A stretch of DNA of 64,000 nucleotides from Synchiropus splendidus (lineage: Eukaryota; Chordata; Actinopteri; Syngnathiformes; Callionymidae). Every line of letters starts with the position of its first letter. Position 1 is the stretch's first letter. Below the pieces are notes generated by a model. The model searched no databases, was not told the DNA's origin, and saw only the letters and a list, made by a program, of their open reading frames with translations. The stretch is taken from NCBI RefSeq assembly GCF_027744825.2, contig NC_071339.1, positions 28,009,501-28,073,500 of the forward strand, in the 5' to 3' direction. The translations under genes and the position numbers were made by a program. Shown here piece by piece: positions 1 to 14,288 of the stretch.

Positions 1-929
1 AATTTCATGTTCTGAAGCTTCCCTGCAAAGTTATGGCACAATGCAGAAAACGCGTTTTCAGCCTGAGATAAGGTGGGTTCCAGAACGCCAAACATAAAAA
101 TGTTGATAACTTCGGAAAAACACTTCAGACAGCTTAGATTTGATGTGCAACTACAAGACAGACCCTCTCTGCAATAGTGGGAGGTTAAAATATCATATTC
201 TGAAGCTTCCCTGCAAAGTTATGGCACAATGCAGAAAACGCGTTTTCAGCCTGAGATAAGGTTGATTCCGGAACGCCAAACATAAGAATGTTGATAACTT
301 TGGAAAAACACTTCAGACAGCTTAGATTTGATGTGCAACTACTAGAAAGACCCTTTTTGCTATAGTGGGAGGTGAAAATTTCATGTTCTGAAGCTTCCCT
401 GAGAAGTTATGGCACAATGCGTAAAACGCGTTTTCAGCCTGACATAAGGTCGATTCCGGAACGGGAAACATAAAAAAGTTGATAACTTTGTAAAAACACT
501 TCAGACAGCTTAGATTTGATGTGCAACTACTAGAAAGACCCTTTCTACTATAGGGGCAGGTGAAAATTTCATGTTCTGAGGCTTTATGCAAAGTTATCGC
601 ACAATGCGTAAAACGCGTTTTCAGCCTGAGATAAGGTCGATTCCGGAACGCCAAACATAAAAATGTTGATAACTTTGGAAAAACACTTCAGACAGCTTAG
701 ATTTGATGTGCAACTGCTCGAAAGACCCTTTCTGCTATAGTGGGTGGTGAAAATTCGATGCTCTGAAGCTTCCCTGAGAAGTTATGGCACAATGCAGAAA
801 ACGCGGTTTCAGCCTGAGATAAGGTCGATTCCGAAACGCCAAACGTAAAAATGTTTATCACTTTGGAACAACACTTCAGACAGCTTAGATTTGATGTGCA
901 ACTACTAGAAAGACCCTTTCTGCTATAGT

Positions 930-3178
930 GTTGGGTCAATATTTCATGTTCTGAAGCTTCCCTGGAAAGTTATGGGACAATGCAGAAAACAATTTTTCAT
1001 CCTGAGATACGGTCGATTCTGTAACGCCAAACATTAAAATGTTGATAACTTTGGAAAAACACTTCAGACAGCTTAGATTTGAAGTGCAACAACTAGAAAG
1101 ACCCTTTCTGCTATAGTGGGAGGTCGAAATTTCATGTTCTGAAGCTTCCCTGAGAAGTTATGGGACAATGCAGAAAACGATTTTTCAGCCTGAGATAAGG
1201 TGGGTTCCGAAACGCAAAACGTAAAAATGTTGATCACTTTGGAATAACACTTCTGACAGCTTAGATTTGATGTGCAACTACGAGAAAGACCCTTTCTGCT
1301 ATAGTGGGAGGTGAAAAATTCATGTTCTAAAGGTTCCCTACAAAGTTATGGCTCAACGCGTTTTCAGCCTGAGATAAGGTTGATTCCGGAACGCCATACA
1401 TATCAATGTTGATAACTTTGGAAAAACACATCAGACAGCTTAGATTTGATGTGCAACTACTAGAAAGACCCTTTCTGCTATAGTGGTAGGTTAAAATTTC
1501 ATGTTCGGAAGCTTCCATTGAAAGTTATGGCACAATGCAGACAACGCGTTTTCAGCGTGAGATAAGGTCGATTCTGGAACGCCAAACATAAAAATGTTGA
1601 TAACTTTCGAAAAACACTTCAGACAGCTTAGATTTGATGTGCAACTACTAGTAAGACCCTTTCTGCAAAAGTGGGAGGTGAACATTTCATGTTCTGAAGC
1701 TTCCCTGAGAAGTTATGGCACAATGCAGAAAATGTGTTTTCAGCCTGAGATAAGGTGGGTTCCGGAACGCCAAACATAAAAATGTTGATAACTTTGGAAC
1801 AACACTTCAGACAGCTTAGATTTGATGTGCAAGTACTAGAAAGACCCTTTCTGCTATAGTGTTGGGTCAATATTTCATGTTCTGAAGCTTCCCTGGAAAG
1901 TTATGGGACAATGCAGAAAACAATTTTTCATCCTGGGATACGGTCGATTCTGTAACGCCAAACATTAAAATGTTGATAACTTTGGAAAAACACTTCAGAC
2001 AGCTTAGATTTGAAGTGCAACAACTAGAAAGACCCTTTCTGCTATCGTGGGATTTGAACATTTCATGTTCTGAAGCTTCCCTGGAAAGTTATGGGACAAT
2101 GCAGAAAACAATTTTTCATCCTGAGATACGGTCGATTCTGTAACGCCAAACATTAAAATGTTGATAACTTTGGAAAAACACTTCAGACAGCTTAGATTTG
2201 AAGTGCAACAACTAGAAAGACCCTTTCTGCTATAGTGGGAGGTCGAAATTTCATGTTCTGAAGCTTCCCTGAGAAGTTATGGGACAATGCAGAAAACGAT
2301 TTTTCAGCCTGAGATAAGGTGGGTTCCGAAACGCAAAAAGTAAAAATGTTGATCACTTTGGAATAACACTTCAGACAGCTTAGATTTGATGTGCAACTAC
2401 GAGAAAGACCCTTTCTGCTATAGTGGGAGGTGAAAAATTCATGTTCTAAAGGTTCCCTACAAAGTTATGGCTCAATGCGTATAACGCGTTTTCAGCCTGA
2501 GATAAGGTTGATTCCGGAACGCCATACATAACAATGTTGATAACTTTGGAAAAACACATCAGACAGCTTAGATTTGATGTGCAACTACTAGAAAGACCCT
2601 TTCTGCTATAGTGGTAGGTTAAAATTTCATGTTCGGAAGCTTCCATTGAAAGTTATGGCACAATGCAGACAACGCGTTTTCAGCGTGAGATAAGGTCGAT
2701 TCTGGAACGCCAAACATAAAAATGTTGATAACTTTCGAAAAACACTTCAGACAGCTTAGATTTGATGTGCAACTACTAGTAAGACCCTTTCTGCAAAAGT
2801 GGGAGGTGAACATTTCATGTTCTGAAGCTTCCCTGAGAAGTTATGGCACAATGCAGAAAATGCGTTTTCAGCCTGAGATAAGGTGGGTTCCGGAACGCCA
2901 AACATAAAAATGTTGATAACTTTGGAACAACACTTCAGACAGCTTAGATTTGATGTGCAAGTACTAGAAAGACCCTTTCTGCTATAGTGTTGGGTCAATA
3001 TTTCATGTTCTGAAGCTTCCCTGGAAAGTTATGGGACAATGCAGAAAACAATTTTTTCATCCTGAGATACGGTCGATTCTGTAACGCCAAACATTAAAAT
3101 GTTGATAACTTTGGAAAAACACTTCAGACAGCTTAGAATTGAAGTGCAACAACTAGAAAGACCCTTTCTGCTATCGTG
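930..3178. repeat. Six-monomer tandem pair inside first 31-mer block
   Basis: About 930-2050 and 2051-3178 are two copies of a six-monomer unit. Matched points lie 1,128 bp apart downstream of 1360 and 1,119 bp apart upstream, because the first copy lost 9 bp near 1357. Markers shared by both copies include GAAGTGCAACAACTAG, an AACAATTTTTCATCC variant and the GTTGGGTCAATATTTC variant. The super-repeat copy at 25272 onward has this unit once only, so the pair arose after the two super-repeats separated, or was lost there. Confidence 0.85.
1330..1508. repeat. 179-bp deletion monomer
   Basis: This monomer lacks 9 bp just before the MluI palindrome. It reads GGCTCAACGCG where its relatives at 2446-2646 and 26484-26684 read GGCTCAATGCGTATAACGCG. 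An identical lesion is at 7151-7329. It is a clean marker for ordering the duplication events. Confidence 0.9.
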
Positions 3179-6100
3179 GGAGGTGAACATTTCATGTTCT
3201 GAAGCTTCCCTGAGAAGTTATGGCACAATGCAGAAAATGCGTTTTCAGCCTGAGATAAGGTGGGTTCCGGAACGCCAAACATAAAAATGTTGATAACTTT
3301 GGAAAAACACCTCAGACAGCTTAGATTTGATGTGCAACTACTAGAAAGACCCTCTCTGCTATAGTGGGACGTCAAAATTTCATGTTCTGAAGCCTCCCTA
3401 GAAAGTTATGGGACAATGCAGAAAACGTGTTTTCAGCCTGAAATAAGGTGGGTTCCGAAACGCCAAACGTAAAAATGTTGATCACTTTGGAACAACACTT
3501 CAGACAGCTTAGATTTGATGTGCAAGTAGTAGAAAGACCCTTTCTGCTATAGTGTTAGGTCAAAATTTCATGTTCTGAAGCTTCCCTGGAAAGTTATGGG
3601 ACAATGCAGAAAACAATTTTTCATCCTGAGATACGGTCGATTCTGTAACGCCAAACATTAAAATGTTGATAACTTTGGAAAAACACTTCAGACAGCTTAG
3701 ATTTGAAGTGCAACAACTAGAAAGACCCTTTCTGCTATAGTGGGAGGTGAAAATTTCATGTTCTGAAGCTTCCCTGCAAAGATATGGGACAATGCAGAAA
3801 ACGATTTTTCATCCTGAGATAAAGTCGATTCCGGAACGCCAAACGTAAAAATGTTGATAACTTTCGAAAAACACTTCAGACAGCTTAGATTTAATGTGCA
3901 ACTACTAGAAAGACCCTTTCTGCTTTAGTGGGAGGTGAACATTTCATGTTCTGAAGCTTCCCTGCAAAGTTATGGCACAATGCGTAAAACGCGTTTTCAG
4001 CCAGAGATAAGGTCGATTCCGGAACGCCAAACATAAAAATGTTGATAACTTTCGAAAAACACTTCAGACAGCTTACATTTGATGTGCAACTACTAGAAAG
4101 ACCCTTTCTGCTAGAATGGGAGGTCAAAATTTCATGTTCTGAAGCTTCCCATGGAAAGTTATGGGACAATGCAGAAAAAGATTTTTCATCCTGAGATAAG
4201 GTCGATTACGGAACGCGAAACATAAAAATGTTCATAACTTTCGAAAAACACTTCAGACAGCTTAGATTTGATGTTCAAATACTAGAAAGACCCTTTTTGC
4301 TATAGTGGGACGTGAAAATTTCATGTTCTGAAGCTTCCCTGCAAAGTTATGGCACAATGCCGAAAACGCGTTTTCAGCCTGAGATAAGGTGGGTTCCGGA
4401 ACGCCAAACATAAAAATGTTGATAACTTTCGAAAAACACTTCAGACAGCTTAGATTTGATGTGCAACTACTAGAAAGACCCTTTCTGCTGTAGTGGGAGG
4501 TTAAAATTTCATGTTCGAAAGCTTTCATGCAAAGTTATGGCACAATGCAGACAACGCGTTTTCAGCTTGTGATAACGTGGGTTCCGGAACGCCAAACATA
4601 AAAATGTTGATAACTTTCGAAAAACACTTCAGACAGCTTAGATTTGATGTGCAAATACTAGAAAGACCCTTTCTGCTATAGTGGGATCTGAAAATTTCAT
4701 GTTCTGAAGCTTTCCTGCAAAGTCATGGGACAATGCAGAAAACGATTTTTCATCCTGAGATAAGGTCGATTCCGGAACGCCAAACATAAAAATGTTGATA
4801 ACTTTGGAAAAACACTTCAGACAGCTTAGATTTGATGTGCAACTACTAGAAAGACCCTTTCTGCTATAGTGGGACGTGAAATTTTCATGTTCTGAAGCTT
4901 CCCAGCAAAGTTATGGCACAATGCCGAAAACGCGTTTTCAGCCTGAGATAAGGTCGATTCCAGAACGTCAAACATAAAAATGTTGATAACTTTGGAAAAA
5001 CACTTCAGACAGCTTAGATTTGATGTGCAACTACTAGAAAGTCCCTTTCTGCTATAGTGGGAGGTGAAAATTTCATGTTCTGAAGCTTCCCTGCAAAGTT
5101 ATGGCACAATGCAGAAAACGCCTTTTCAGCCTGAGATAAGGTTGATTCCCGAACGCCAAACATGAAAATGTTCATAACTTTGGAAAAACACATCAGACAG
5201 CTTAGATTTGATGTGCAACTACTAGAAAGACCCTTTCTGCTATAGTGTTGGGTCAATATTTCATGTTCTGAAGCTTCCCTGGAAAGTTATGGGACAATGC
5301 AGAAAACAATTTTTCATCCTGAGATACGGTCGATTCTGTAACGCCAAACATTAAAATGTTGATAACTTTGGAAAAACACTTCAGACAGCTTAGATTTGAA
5401 GTGCAACAACTAGAAAGACCCTTTCTGCTATCGTGGGAGGTGAACATTTCATGTTCTGAAGCTTCCCTGAGAAGTTATGGCACAATGCAGAAAATGCGTT
5501 TTCAGCCTGAGATAAGGTGGGTTCCGGAACGCCAAACATAAAAATGTTGATAACTTTCGAAAAACACTTCAGACAGCTTACATTTGATGTGCAACTACTA
5601 GAAAGACCCTTTCTGCTAGAGTGGGAGGTCAAAATTTCATGTTCTGAAGCTTCCCTTGGAAAGTTATGGGACAATGCAGAAAAAGATTTTTCATCCTGAG
5701 ATAAGGTCGATTACGGAACGCGAAACATAAAAATGTTCATAACTTTCGAAAAACACTTCAGACAGCTTAGATTTGATGTTCAAATACTAGAAAGACCCTT
5801 TTTGCTATAGTGGGACGTGAAAATTTCATGTTCTGAAGCTTCCCTGCAAAGTTATGGCACAATGCCGAAAACGCGTTTTCAGCCTGAGATAAGGTGGGTT
5901 CCGGAACGCCAAACATAAAAATGTTGATAACTTTCGAAAAACACTTCAGACAGCTTAGATTTGATGTGCAACTACTAGAAAGACCCTTTCTGCTGTAGTG
6001 GGAGGTTAAAATTTCATGTTCGAAAGCTTCCATGCAAAGTTATGGCACAATGCAGATAACGCGTTTTCAGCTTGTGATAACGTGGGTTCCGGAACGCCAA

Positions 6101-6750
6101 ACATAAAAATGTTGATAACTTTCGAAAAACACTTCAGACAGCTTAGATTTGATGTGCAAATACTAGAAAGACCCTTTCTGCTATAGTGGGATCTGAAAAT
6201 TTCATGATCTGAAGCTTTCCTGCAAAGTCATGGGACAATGCAGAAAACGATTTTTCATCCTGAGATAAGGTCTATTCCGGAACGCCAATCATAAAAAAGT
6301 TGATAACTTTGTAAAAACACTTCAGACAGCTTAGATTTGATGTGCAACTACTAGAAAGACCCTTTCTACTATAGGGGCAGGTGAAAATTTCATGTTCTGA
6401 GGCTTTATGCAAAGTTATCGCACAATGCGTAAAACGCGTTTTCAGCCTGAGATAAGGTCGATTCCGGAACGCCAAACATAAAAATGTTGATAACTTTGGA
6501 AAAACACTTCAGACAGCTTAGATTTGATGTGCAACTGCTCGAAAGACCCTTTCTGCTATAGTGGGTGGTGAAAATTCGATGCTCTGAAGCTTCCCTGAGA
6601 AGTTATGGCACAATGCAGAAAACGCGGTTTCAGCCTGAGATAAGGTCGATTCCGAAACGCCAAACGTAAAAATGTTTATCACTTTGGAACAACACTTCAG
6701 ACAGCTTAGATTTGATGTGCAACTACTAGAAAGACCCTTTCTGCTATAGT

Positions 6751-8999
6751 GTTGGGTCAATATTTCATGTTCTGAAGCTTCCCTGGAAAGTTATGGGACA
6801 ATGCAGAAAACAATTTTTCATCCTGAGATACGGTCGATTCTGTAACGCCAAACATTAAAATGTTGATAACTTTGGAAAAACACTTCAGACAGCTTAGATT
6901 TGAAGTGCAACAACTAGAAAGACCCTTTCTGCTATAGTGGGAGGTCGAAATTTCATGTTCTGAAGCTTCCCTGAGAAGTTATGGGACAATGCAGAAAACG
7001 ATTTTTCAGCCTGAGATAAGGTGGGTTCCGAAACGCAAAACGTAAAAATGTTGATCACTTTGGAATAACACTTCAGACAGCTTAGATTTGATGTGCAACT
7101 ACGAGAAAGACCCTTTCTGCTATAGTGGGAGGTGAAAAATTCATGTTCTAAAGGTTCCCTACAAAGTTATGGCTCAACGCGTTTTCAGCCTGAGATAAGG
7201 TTGATTCCGGAACGCCATACATATCAATGTTGATAACTTTGGAAAAACACATCAGACAGCTTAGATTTGATGTGCAACTACTAGAAAGACCCTTTCTGCT
7301 ATAGTGGTAGGTTAAAATTTCATGTTCGGAAGCTTCCATTGAAAGTTATGGCACAATGCAGACAACGCGTTTTCAGCGTGAGATAAGGTCGATTCTGGAA
7401 CGCCAAACATAAAAATGTTGATAACTTTCGAAAAACACTTCAGACAGCTTAGATTTGATGTGCAACTACTAGTAAGACCCTTTCTGCAAAAGTGGGAGGT
7501 GAACATTTCATGTTCTGAAGCTTCCCTGAGAAGTTATGGCACAATGCAGAAAATGTGTTTTCAGCCTGAGATAAGGTGGGTTCCGGAACGCCAAACATAA
7601 AAATGTTGATAACTTTGGAACAACACTTCAGACAGCTTAGATTTGATGTGCAAGTACTAGAAAGACCCTTTCTGCTATAGTGTTGGGTCAATATTTCATG
7701 TTCTGAAGCTTCCCTGGAAAGTTATGGGACAATGCAGAAAACAATTTTTCATCCTGGGATACGGTCGATTCTGTAACGCCAAACATTAAAATGTTGATAA
7801 CTTTGGAAAAACACTTCAGACAGCTTAGATTTGAAGTGCAACAACTAGAAAGACCCTTTCTGCTATCGTGGGATTTGAACATTTCATGTTCTGAAGCTTC
7901 CCTGGAAAGTTATGGGACAATGCAGAAAACAATTTTTCATCCTGAGATACGGTCGATTCTGTAACGCCAAACATTAAAATGTTGATAACTTTGGAAAAAC
8001 ACTTCAGACAGCTTAGATTTGAAGTGCAACAACTAGAAAGACCCTTTCTGCTATAGTGGGAGGTCGAAATTTCATGTTCTGAAGCTTCCCTGAGAAGTTA
8101 TGGGACAATGCAGAAAACGATTTTTCAGCCTGAGATAAGGTGGGTTCCGAAACGCAAAAAGTAAAAATGTTGATCACTTTGGAATAACACTTCAGACAGC
8201 TTAGATTTGATGTGCAACTACGAGAAAGACCCTTTCTGCTATAGTGGGAGGTGAAAAATTCATGTTCTAAAGGTTCCCTACAAAGTTATGGCTCAATGCG
8301 TATAACGCGTTTTCAGCCTGAGATAAGGTTGATTCCGGAACGCCATACATAACAATGTTGATAACTTTGGAAAAACACATCAGACAGCTTAGATTTGATG
8401 TGCAACTACTAGAAAGACCCTTTCTGCTATAGTGGTAGGTTAAAATTTCATGTTCGGAAGCTTCCATTGAAAGTTATGGCACAATGCAGACAACGCGTTT
8501 TCAGCGTGAGATAAGGTCGATTCTGGAACGCCAAACATAAAAATGTTGATAACTTTCGAAAAACACTTCAGACAGCTTAGATTTGATGTGCAACTACTAG
8601 TAAGACCCTTTCTGCAAAAGTGGGAGGTGAACATTTCATGTTCTGAAGCTTCCCTGAGAAGTTATGGCACAATGCAGAAAATGCGTTTTCAGCCTGAGAT
8701 AAGGTGGGTTCCGGAACGCCAAACATAAAAATGTTGATAACTTTGGAACAACACTTCAGACAGCTTAGATTTGATGTGCAAGTACTAGAAAGACCCTTTC
8801 TGCTATAGTGTTGGGTCAATATTTCATGTTCTGAAGCTTCCCTGGAAAGTTATGGGACAATGCAGAAAACAATTTTTTCATCCTGAGATACGGTCGATTC
8901 TGTAACGCCAAACATTAAAATGTTGATAACTTTGGAAAAACACTTCAGACAGCTTAGAATTGAAGTGCAACAACTAGAAAGACCCTTTCTGCTATCGTG
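6751..8999. repeat. Six-monomer tandem pair inside second 31-mer block
   Basis: This is the counterpart of the pair at 930-3178, shifted by 5,821 bp, including the 9-bp deletion in its first half and an extra T in the T-run near 8871-8880. The shared lesions show that the six-monomer duplication and the deletion both preceded duplication of the 31-monomer block. Confidence 0.85.
7151..7329. repeat. 179-bp deletion monomer, duplicate
   Basis: This is the same 9-bp deletion as at 1330-1508, 5,821 bp downstream. It is absent from the corresponding monomer of super-repeat copy 2 (near 26484-26684), which keeps the full-length form. Confidence 0.9.
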
Positions 9000-11900
9000 G
9001 GAGGTGAACATTTCATGTTCTGAAGCTTCCCTGAGAAGTTATGGCACAATGCAGAAAATGCGTTTTCAGCCTGAGATAAGGTGGGTTCCGGAACGCCAAA
9101 CATAAAAATGTTGATAACTTTGGAAAAACACCTCAGACAGCTTAGATTTGATGTGCAACTACTAGAAAGACCCTCTCTGCTATAGTGGGACGTCAAAATT
9201 TCATGTTCTGAAGCCTCCCTAGAAAGTTATGGGACAATGCAGAAAACGTGTTTTCAGCCTGAAATAAGGTGGGTTCCGAAACGCCAAACGTAAAAATGTT
9301 GATCACTTTGGAACAACACTTCAGACAGCTTAGATTTGATGTGCAAGTAGTAGAAAGACCCTTTCTGCTATAGTGTTAGGTCAAAATTTCATGTTCTGAA
9401 GCTTCCCTGGAAAGTTATGGGACAATGCAGAAAACAATTTTTCATCCTGAGATACGGTCGATTCTGTAACGCCAAACATTAAAATGTTGATAACTTTGGA
9501 AAAACACTTCAGACAGCTTAGATTTGAAGTGCAACAACTAGAAAGACCCTTTCTGCTATAGTGGGAGGTGAAAATTTCATGTTCTGAAGCTTCCCTGCAA
9601 AGATATGGGACAATGCAGAAAACGATTTTTCATCCTGAGATAAAGTCGATTCCGGAACGCCAAACGTAAAAATGTTGATAACTTTCGAAAAACACTTCAG
9701 ACAGCTTAGATTTAATGTGCAACTACTAGAAAGACCCTTTCTGCTTTAGTGGGAGGTGAACATTTCATGTTCTGAAGCTTCCCTGCAAAGTTATGGCACA
9801 ATGCGTAAAACGCGTTTTCAGCCAGAGATAAGGTCGATTCCGGAACGCCAAACATAAAAATGTTTATAACTTTCGAAAAACACTTCAGACAGCTTAGATT
9901 TGATGTGCAACTACTAGAAAGACCCTTTCTGCTAGAATGGGAGGTCAAAATTTCATGTTCTGAAGCTTCCCATGGAAAGTTATGGGACAATGCAGAAAAA
10001 GATTTTTCATCCTGAGATAAGGTCGATTACGGAACGCGAAACATAAAAATGTTCATAACTTTCGAAAAACACTTCAGACAGCTTAGATTTGATGTTCAAA
10101 TACTAGAAAGACCCTTTTTGCTATAGTGGGACGTGAAAATTTCATGTTCTGAAGCTTCCCTGCAAAGTTATGGCACAATGCCGAAAACGCGTTTTCAGCC
10201 TGAGATAAGGTGGGTTCCGGAACGCCAAACATAAAAATGTTGATAACTTTCGAAAAACACTTCAGACAGCTTAGATTTGATGTGCAACTACTAGAAAGAC
10301 CCTTTCTGCTGTAGTGGGAGGTTAAAATTTCATGTTCGAAAGCTTTCATGCAAAGTTATGGCACAATGCAGACAACGCGTTTTCAGCTTGTGATAACGTG
10401 GGTTCCGGAACGCCAAACATAAAAATGTTGATAACTTTCGAAAAACACTTCAGACAGCTTAGATTTGATGTGCAAATACTAGAAAGACCCTTTCTGCTAT
10501 AGTGGGATCTGAAAATTTCATGTTCTGAAGCTTTCCTGCAAAGTCATGGGACAATGCAGAAAACGATTTTTCATCCTGAGATAAGGTCGATTCCGGAACG
10601 CCAAACATAAAAATGTTGATAACTTTGGAAAAACACTTCAGACAGCTTAGATTTGATGTGCAACTACTAGAAAGACCCTTTCTGCTATAGTGGGACGTGA
10701 AATTTTCATGTTCTGAAGCTTCCCAGCAAAGTTATGGCACAATGCCGAAAACGCGTTTTCAGCCTGAGATAAGGTCGATTCCAGAACGTCAAACATAAAA
10801 ATGTTGATAACTTTGGAAAAACACTTCAGACAGCTTAGATTTGATGTGCAACTACTAGAAAGTCCCTTTCTGCTATAGTGGGAGGTGAAAATTTCATGTT
10901 CTGAAGCTTCCCTGCAAAGTTATGGCACAATGCAGAAAACGCCTTTTCAGCCTGAGATAAGGTTGATTCCCGAACGCCAAACATGAAAATGTTCATAACT
11001 TTGGAAAAACACATCAGACAGCTTAGATTTGATGTGCAACTACTAGAAAGACCCTTTCTGCTATAGTGTTGGGTCAATATTTCATGTTCTGAAGCTTCCC
11101 TGGAAAGTTATGGGACAATGCAGAAAACAATTTTTCATCCTGAGATACGGTCGATTCTGTAACGCCAAACATTAAAATGTTGATAACTTTGGAAAAACAC
11201 TTCAGACAGCTTAGATTTGAAGTGCAACAACTAGAAAGACCCTTTCTGCTATCGTGGGAGGTGAACATTTCATGTTCTGAAGCTTCCCTGAGAAGTTATG
11301 GCACAATGCAGAAAATGCGTTTTCAGCCTGAGATAAGGTGGGTTCCGGAACGCCAAACATAAAAATGTTGATAACTTTCGAAAAACACTTCAGACAGCTT
11401 ACATTTGATGTGCAACTACTAGAAAGACCCTTTCTGCTAGAGTGGGAGGTCAAAATTTCATGTTCTGAAGCTTCCCTTGGAAAGTTATGGGACAATGCAG
11501 AAAAAGATTTTTCATCCTGAGATAAGGTCGATTACGGAACGCGAAACATAAAAATGTTCATAACTTTCGAAAAACACTTCAGACAGCTTAGATTTGATGT
11601 TCAAATACTAGAAAGACCCTTTTTGCTATAGTGGGACGTGAAAATTTCATGTTCTGAAGCTTCCCTGCAAAGTTATGGCACAATGCCGAAAACGCGTTTT
11701 CAGCCTGAGATAAGGTGGGTTCCGGAACGCCAAACATAAAAATGTTGATAACTTTCGAAAAACACTTCAGACAGCTTAGATTTGATGTGCAACTACTAGA
11801 AAGACCCTTTCTGCTGTAGTGGGAGGTTAAAATTTCATGTTCGAAAGCTTCCATGCAAAGTTATGGCACAATGCAGATAACGCGTTTTCAGCTTGTGATA

Positions 11901-14288
11901 ACGTGGGTTCCGGAACGCCAAACATAAAAATGTTGATAACTTTCGAAAAACACTTCAGACAGCTTAGATTTGATGTGCAAATACTAGAAAGACCCTTTCT
12001 GCTATAGTGGGATCTGAAAATTTCATGATCTGAAGCTTTCCTGCAAAGTCATGGGACAATGCAGAAAACGATTTTTCATCCTGAGATAAGGTCTATTCCG
12101 GAACGCCAATCATAAAAATGTTGATAACTTTGGAAAAACACTTCAGACAGCTTAGATTTGATGTGCAACTACTAGAAAGACCCTTTCTGCTATAGTGGGA
12201 GGTTAAAATTTCATGTTCGAAAGCTTCCATGCAAAGTTATGGCACAATGCAGACAACGCGTTTTCAGCTTGTGATAACGTGGGTTCCGGAACGCCAAACA
12301 TAAAAATGTTGATAACTATCGAAAAACACTTCAGACAGTTTAGATTTGATGTGCAAATACTAGAAAGACCCTTTCTGCTATAGTGGGATCTGAAAATTTC
12401 ATGTTCTGAAGCTTTCCTGCAAAGTCATGGGACAATGCAGAAAACGATTTTTCATCCTGAGATAAGGTCGATTCCGGAACGCCAAACATAAAAATGTTGA
12501 TAACTTTGGAAAAACACTTCAGACAGCTTAGATTTGATGTGCAACTACTAGAAAGACCCTTTCTGCTATAGTGGGACGTGAAATTTTCATGTTCTGAAGC
12601 TTCCCAGCAAAGTTATGGCACAATGCCGAAAACGCGTTTTCAGCCTGAGATAAGGTCGATTCCAGAACGTCAAACATAAAAATGTTGATAACTTTGGAAA
12701 AACACTTCAGACAGCTTAGATTTGATGTGCAACTACTAGAAAGACCCTTTCTGCTATAGCGAGAGGTGAACATTTCATGTTCTGAAGCTTCCCTGCAAAG
12801 TTATGGCACAATGCGTAAAACGCGTTTTCAGCCTAAGATAAGGTCGATTCCGGAACGCCAAACATAAAAATGTTGATAACTTTGGAAAAACACATCAGAC
12901 AGCTTAGATTTGATCTGCAACTACTAGAAAGACCCTTTCTGCTATAGTGGGACGTGAAATTTTCATGTTCTGAAGCTTCCCAGCAAATTTATGGCACAAT
13001 GCCGAAAACGCGTTTTCAGCCTGAGATAAGGTCGATTCCAGAACGTCAAACATAAAAATGTTGATAACTTTGGAAAAACACTTCAGACAGCTTAGATTTC
13101 ATGTGCAACTACTAGAAAGACCCTTTCTGCTATAGTGGGACCTGAAAATTTCATGTTCTGAAGCTTCCCTGCAAAGTTATGGCACAATGCAGAAAACGCG
13201 TTTTCAGCTTGAGATAAGGTGGGTTCCGGAACGCCAAACATAAAAATGTTGATAACTTTGGAAAAAGACTTCTGACCGCTTACATTTGATGTGCAACTAC
13301 TAGAAAGACCCTTTCTGCTATAGTGGGAGGTGAACATTTCATGTTCTGAAGCTTCCCTGCAAAGTTATGGCACAATGCGTAAAACGCGTTTTCAGCCTGA
13401 GATAAGGTCGATCCTGGAACACCAAACGTAAAAATGTTGATAACTTTGGAAAAACATTTCAGACAGCTTAGATTTGTTGTGCATCTACTAGAAAGACCCT
13501 TTCTGCTGTAGTGGGAGGTGAAAATTTCATGTTCTGAAGATTCCCTGCAAAGTTATGGCACAATGCAGAAAACGCGTTTTCAGCCAGAGATAAGGTCGAT
13601 TCCGGAACGCCAAACATAAAAATGTTGATAACTTTGGAAAAACACTTCAGACAGCTTAGATTTGATGTGCAACTACGAGAAAGACCCTTTCTGCTATAGT
13701 GGGAGGTTAAACTTTCATATTCTGAAGCTTTCCTGCAAAGTTATGGGACAATGCAGAAAACGATTTTTCATCCTGAGATAAGGTCGATTCCGGAACGCCA
13801 AACATAAAAATGTTGATAACTTTCGAAAAACAATTCAGACAGCCTAGATTTCATGTGCAACTACTAGAAAGACCCTTTCTGCTATAGTGGGACCTGAAAA
13901 TTTCATGTTCTGAAGCTTCCCTGCAAAGTTATGGCACAATGCAGAAAACGCGTTTTCAGCTTGAGATAAGGTGTGTTCCGGAACGCCAAACATAAAAATG
14001 TTGATAACTTTGGAAAAAGACTTCAGACCGCTTACATTTGATGTGCAACTACTAGAAAGACCCTTTCTGCTATAGTGGGAGGTGAAAATGTCATGTTCTG
14101 AAGCTTCCCTGCAAAGTTATGCCACAAAGCAGAAAACGCGTTTTCAGCCTGAGATAAGGTCGATTCCGGAACGCCAAACATAAAAATGTTGATAACTTTG
14201 GAAAAACACTTCAAACAGCTTAGATTTGATGTGCAACTGCTAGAAAGACCCTTTCTGCTATAGTGGGAGGTGAAAATGTCATGTTCTG

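Larger units (their letters stand above)
470..6290. repeat. 31-monomer block, first tandem copy (5,821 bp)
   Basis: This block is followed directly by a near-identical copy at +5,821 bp. The length is 31 x 188 minus 7, from a 9-bp and a 1-bp deletion and three 1-bp insertions inside the block. The left junction lies within an 8-bp window (469-476, reading CATAAAAA) shared by all three junction points, so the exact breakpoint cannot be fixed further. I noticed only three differences from the second copy, at 1254, 4044 and 4076. Inside it an earlier six-monomer duplication is visible (about 930-3178). Confidence 0.93.
6291..12111. repeat. 31-monomer block, second tandem copy (5,821 bp)
   Basis: This is an immediate tandem duplicate of 470-6290, carrying the same 9-bp deletion, internal six-monomer duplication and single-base indels. 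Differences seen by eye are 7075 (A for T), 9865 (T for G) and 9897 (G for C), so identity is roughly 99.9%. The match ends between 12111 and 12118, where the sequence reads TGTTGATAACTTTGG instead of re-entering the AGTTGATAACTTTGT junction monomer. The event is very recent, or could be an assembly duplication. Confidence 0.93.

Noticed and set aside
322..654. Antisense open frame of 110 codons, and many similar 60-110 codon frames throughout.
   Set aside because: They are the same monomer translated again and again. The frame shifts at each 188-bp unit, starts and stops fall at monomer positions, no unique coding sequence or upstream signal is present, and indels between copies break them freely.
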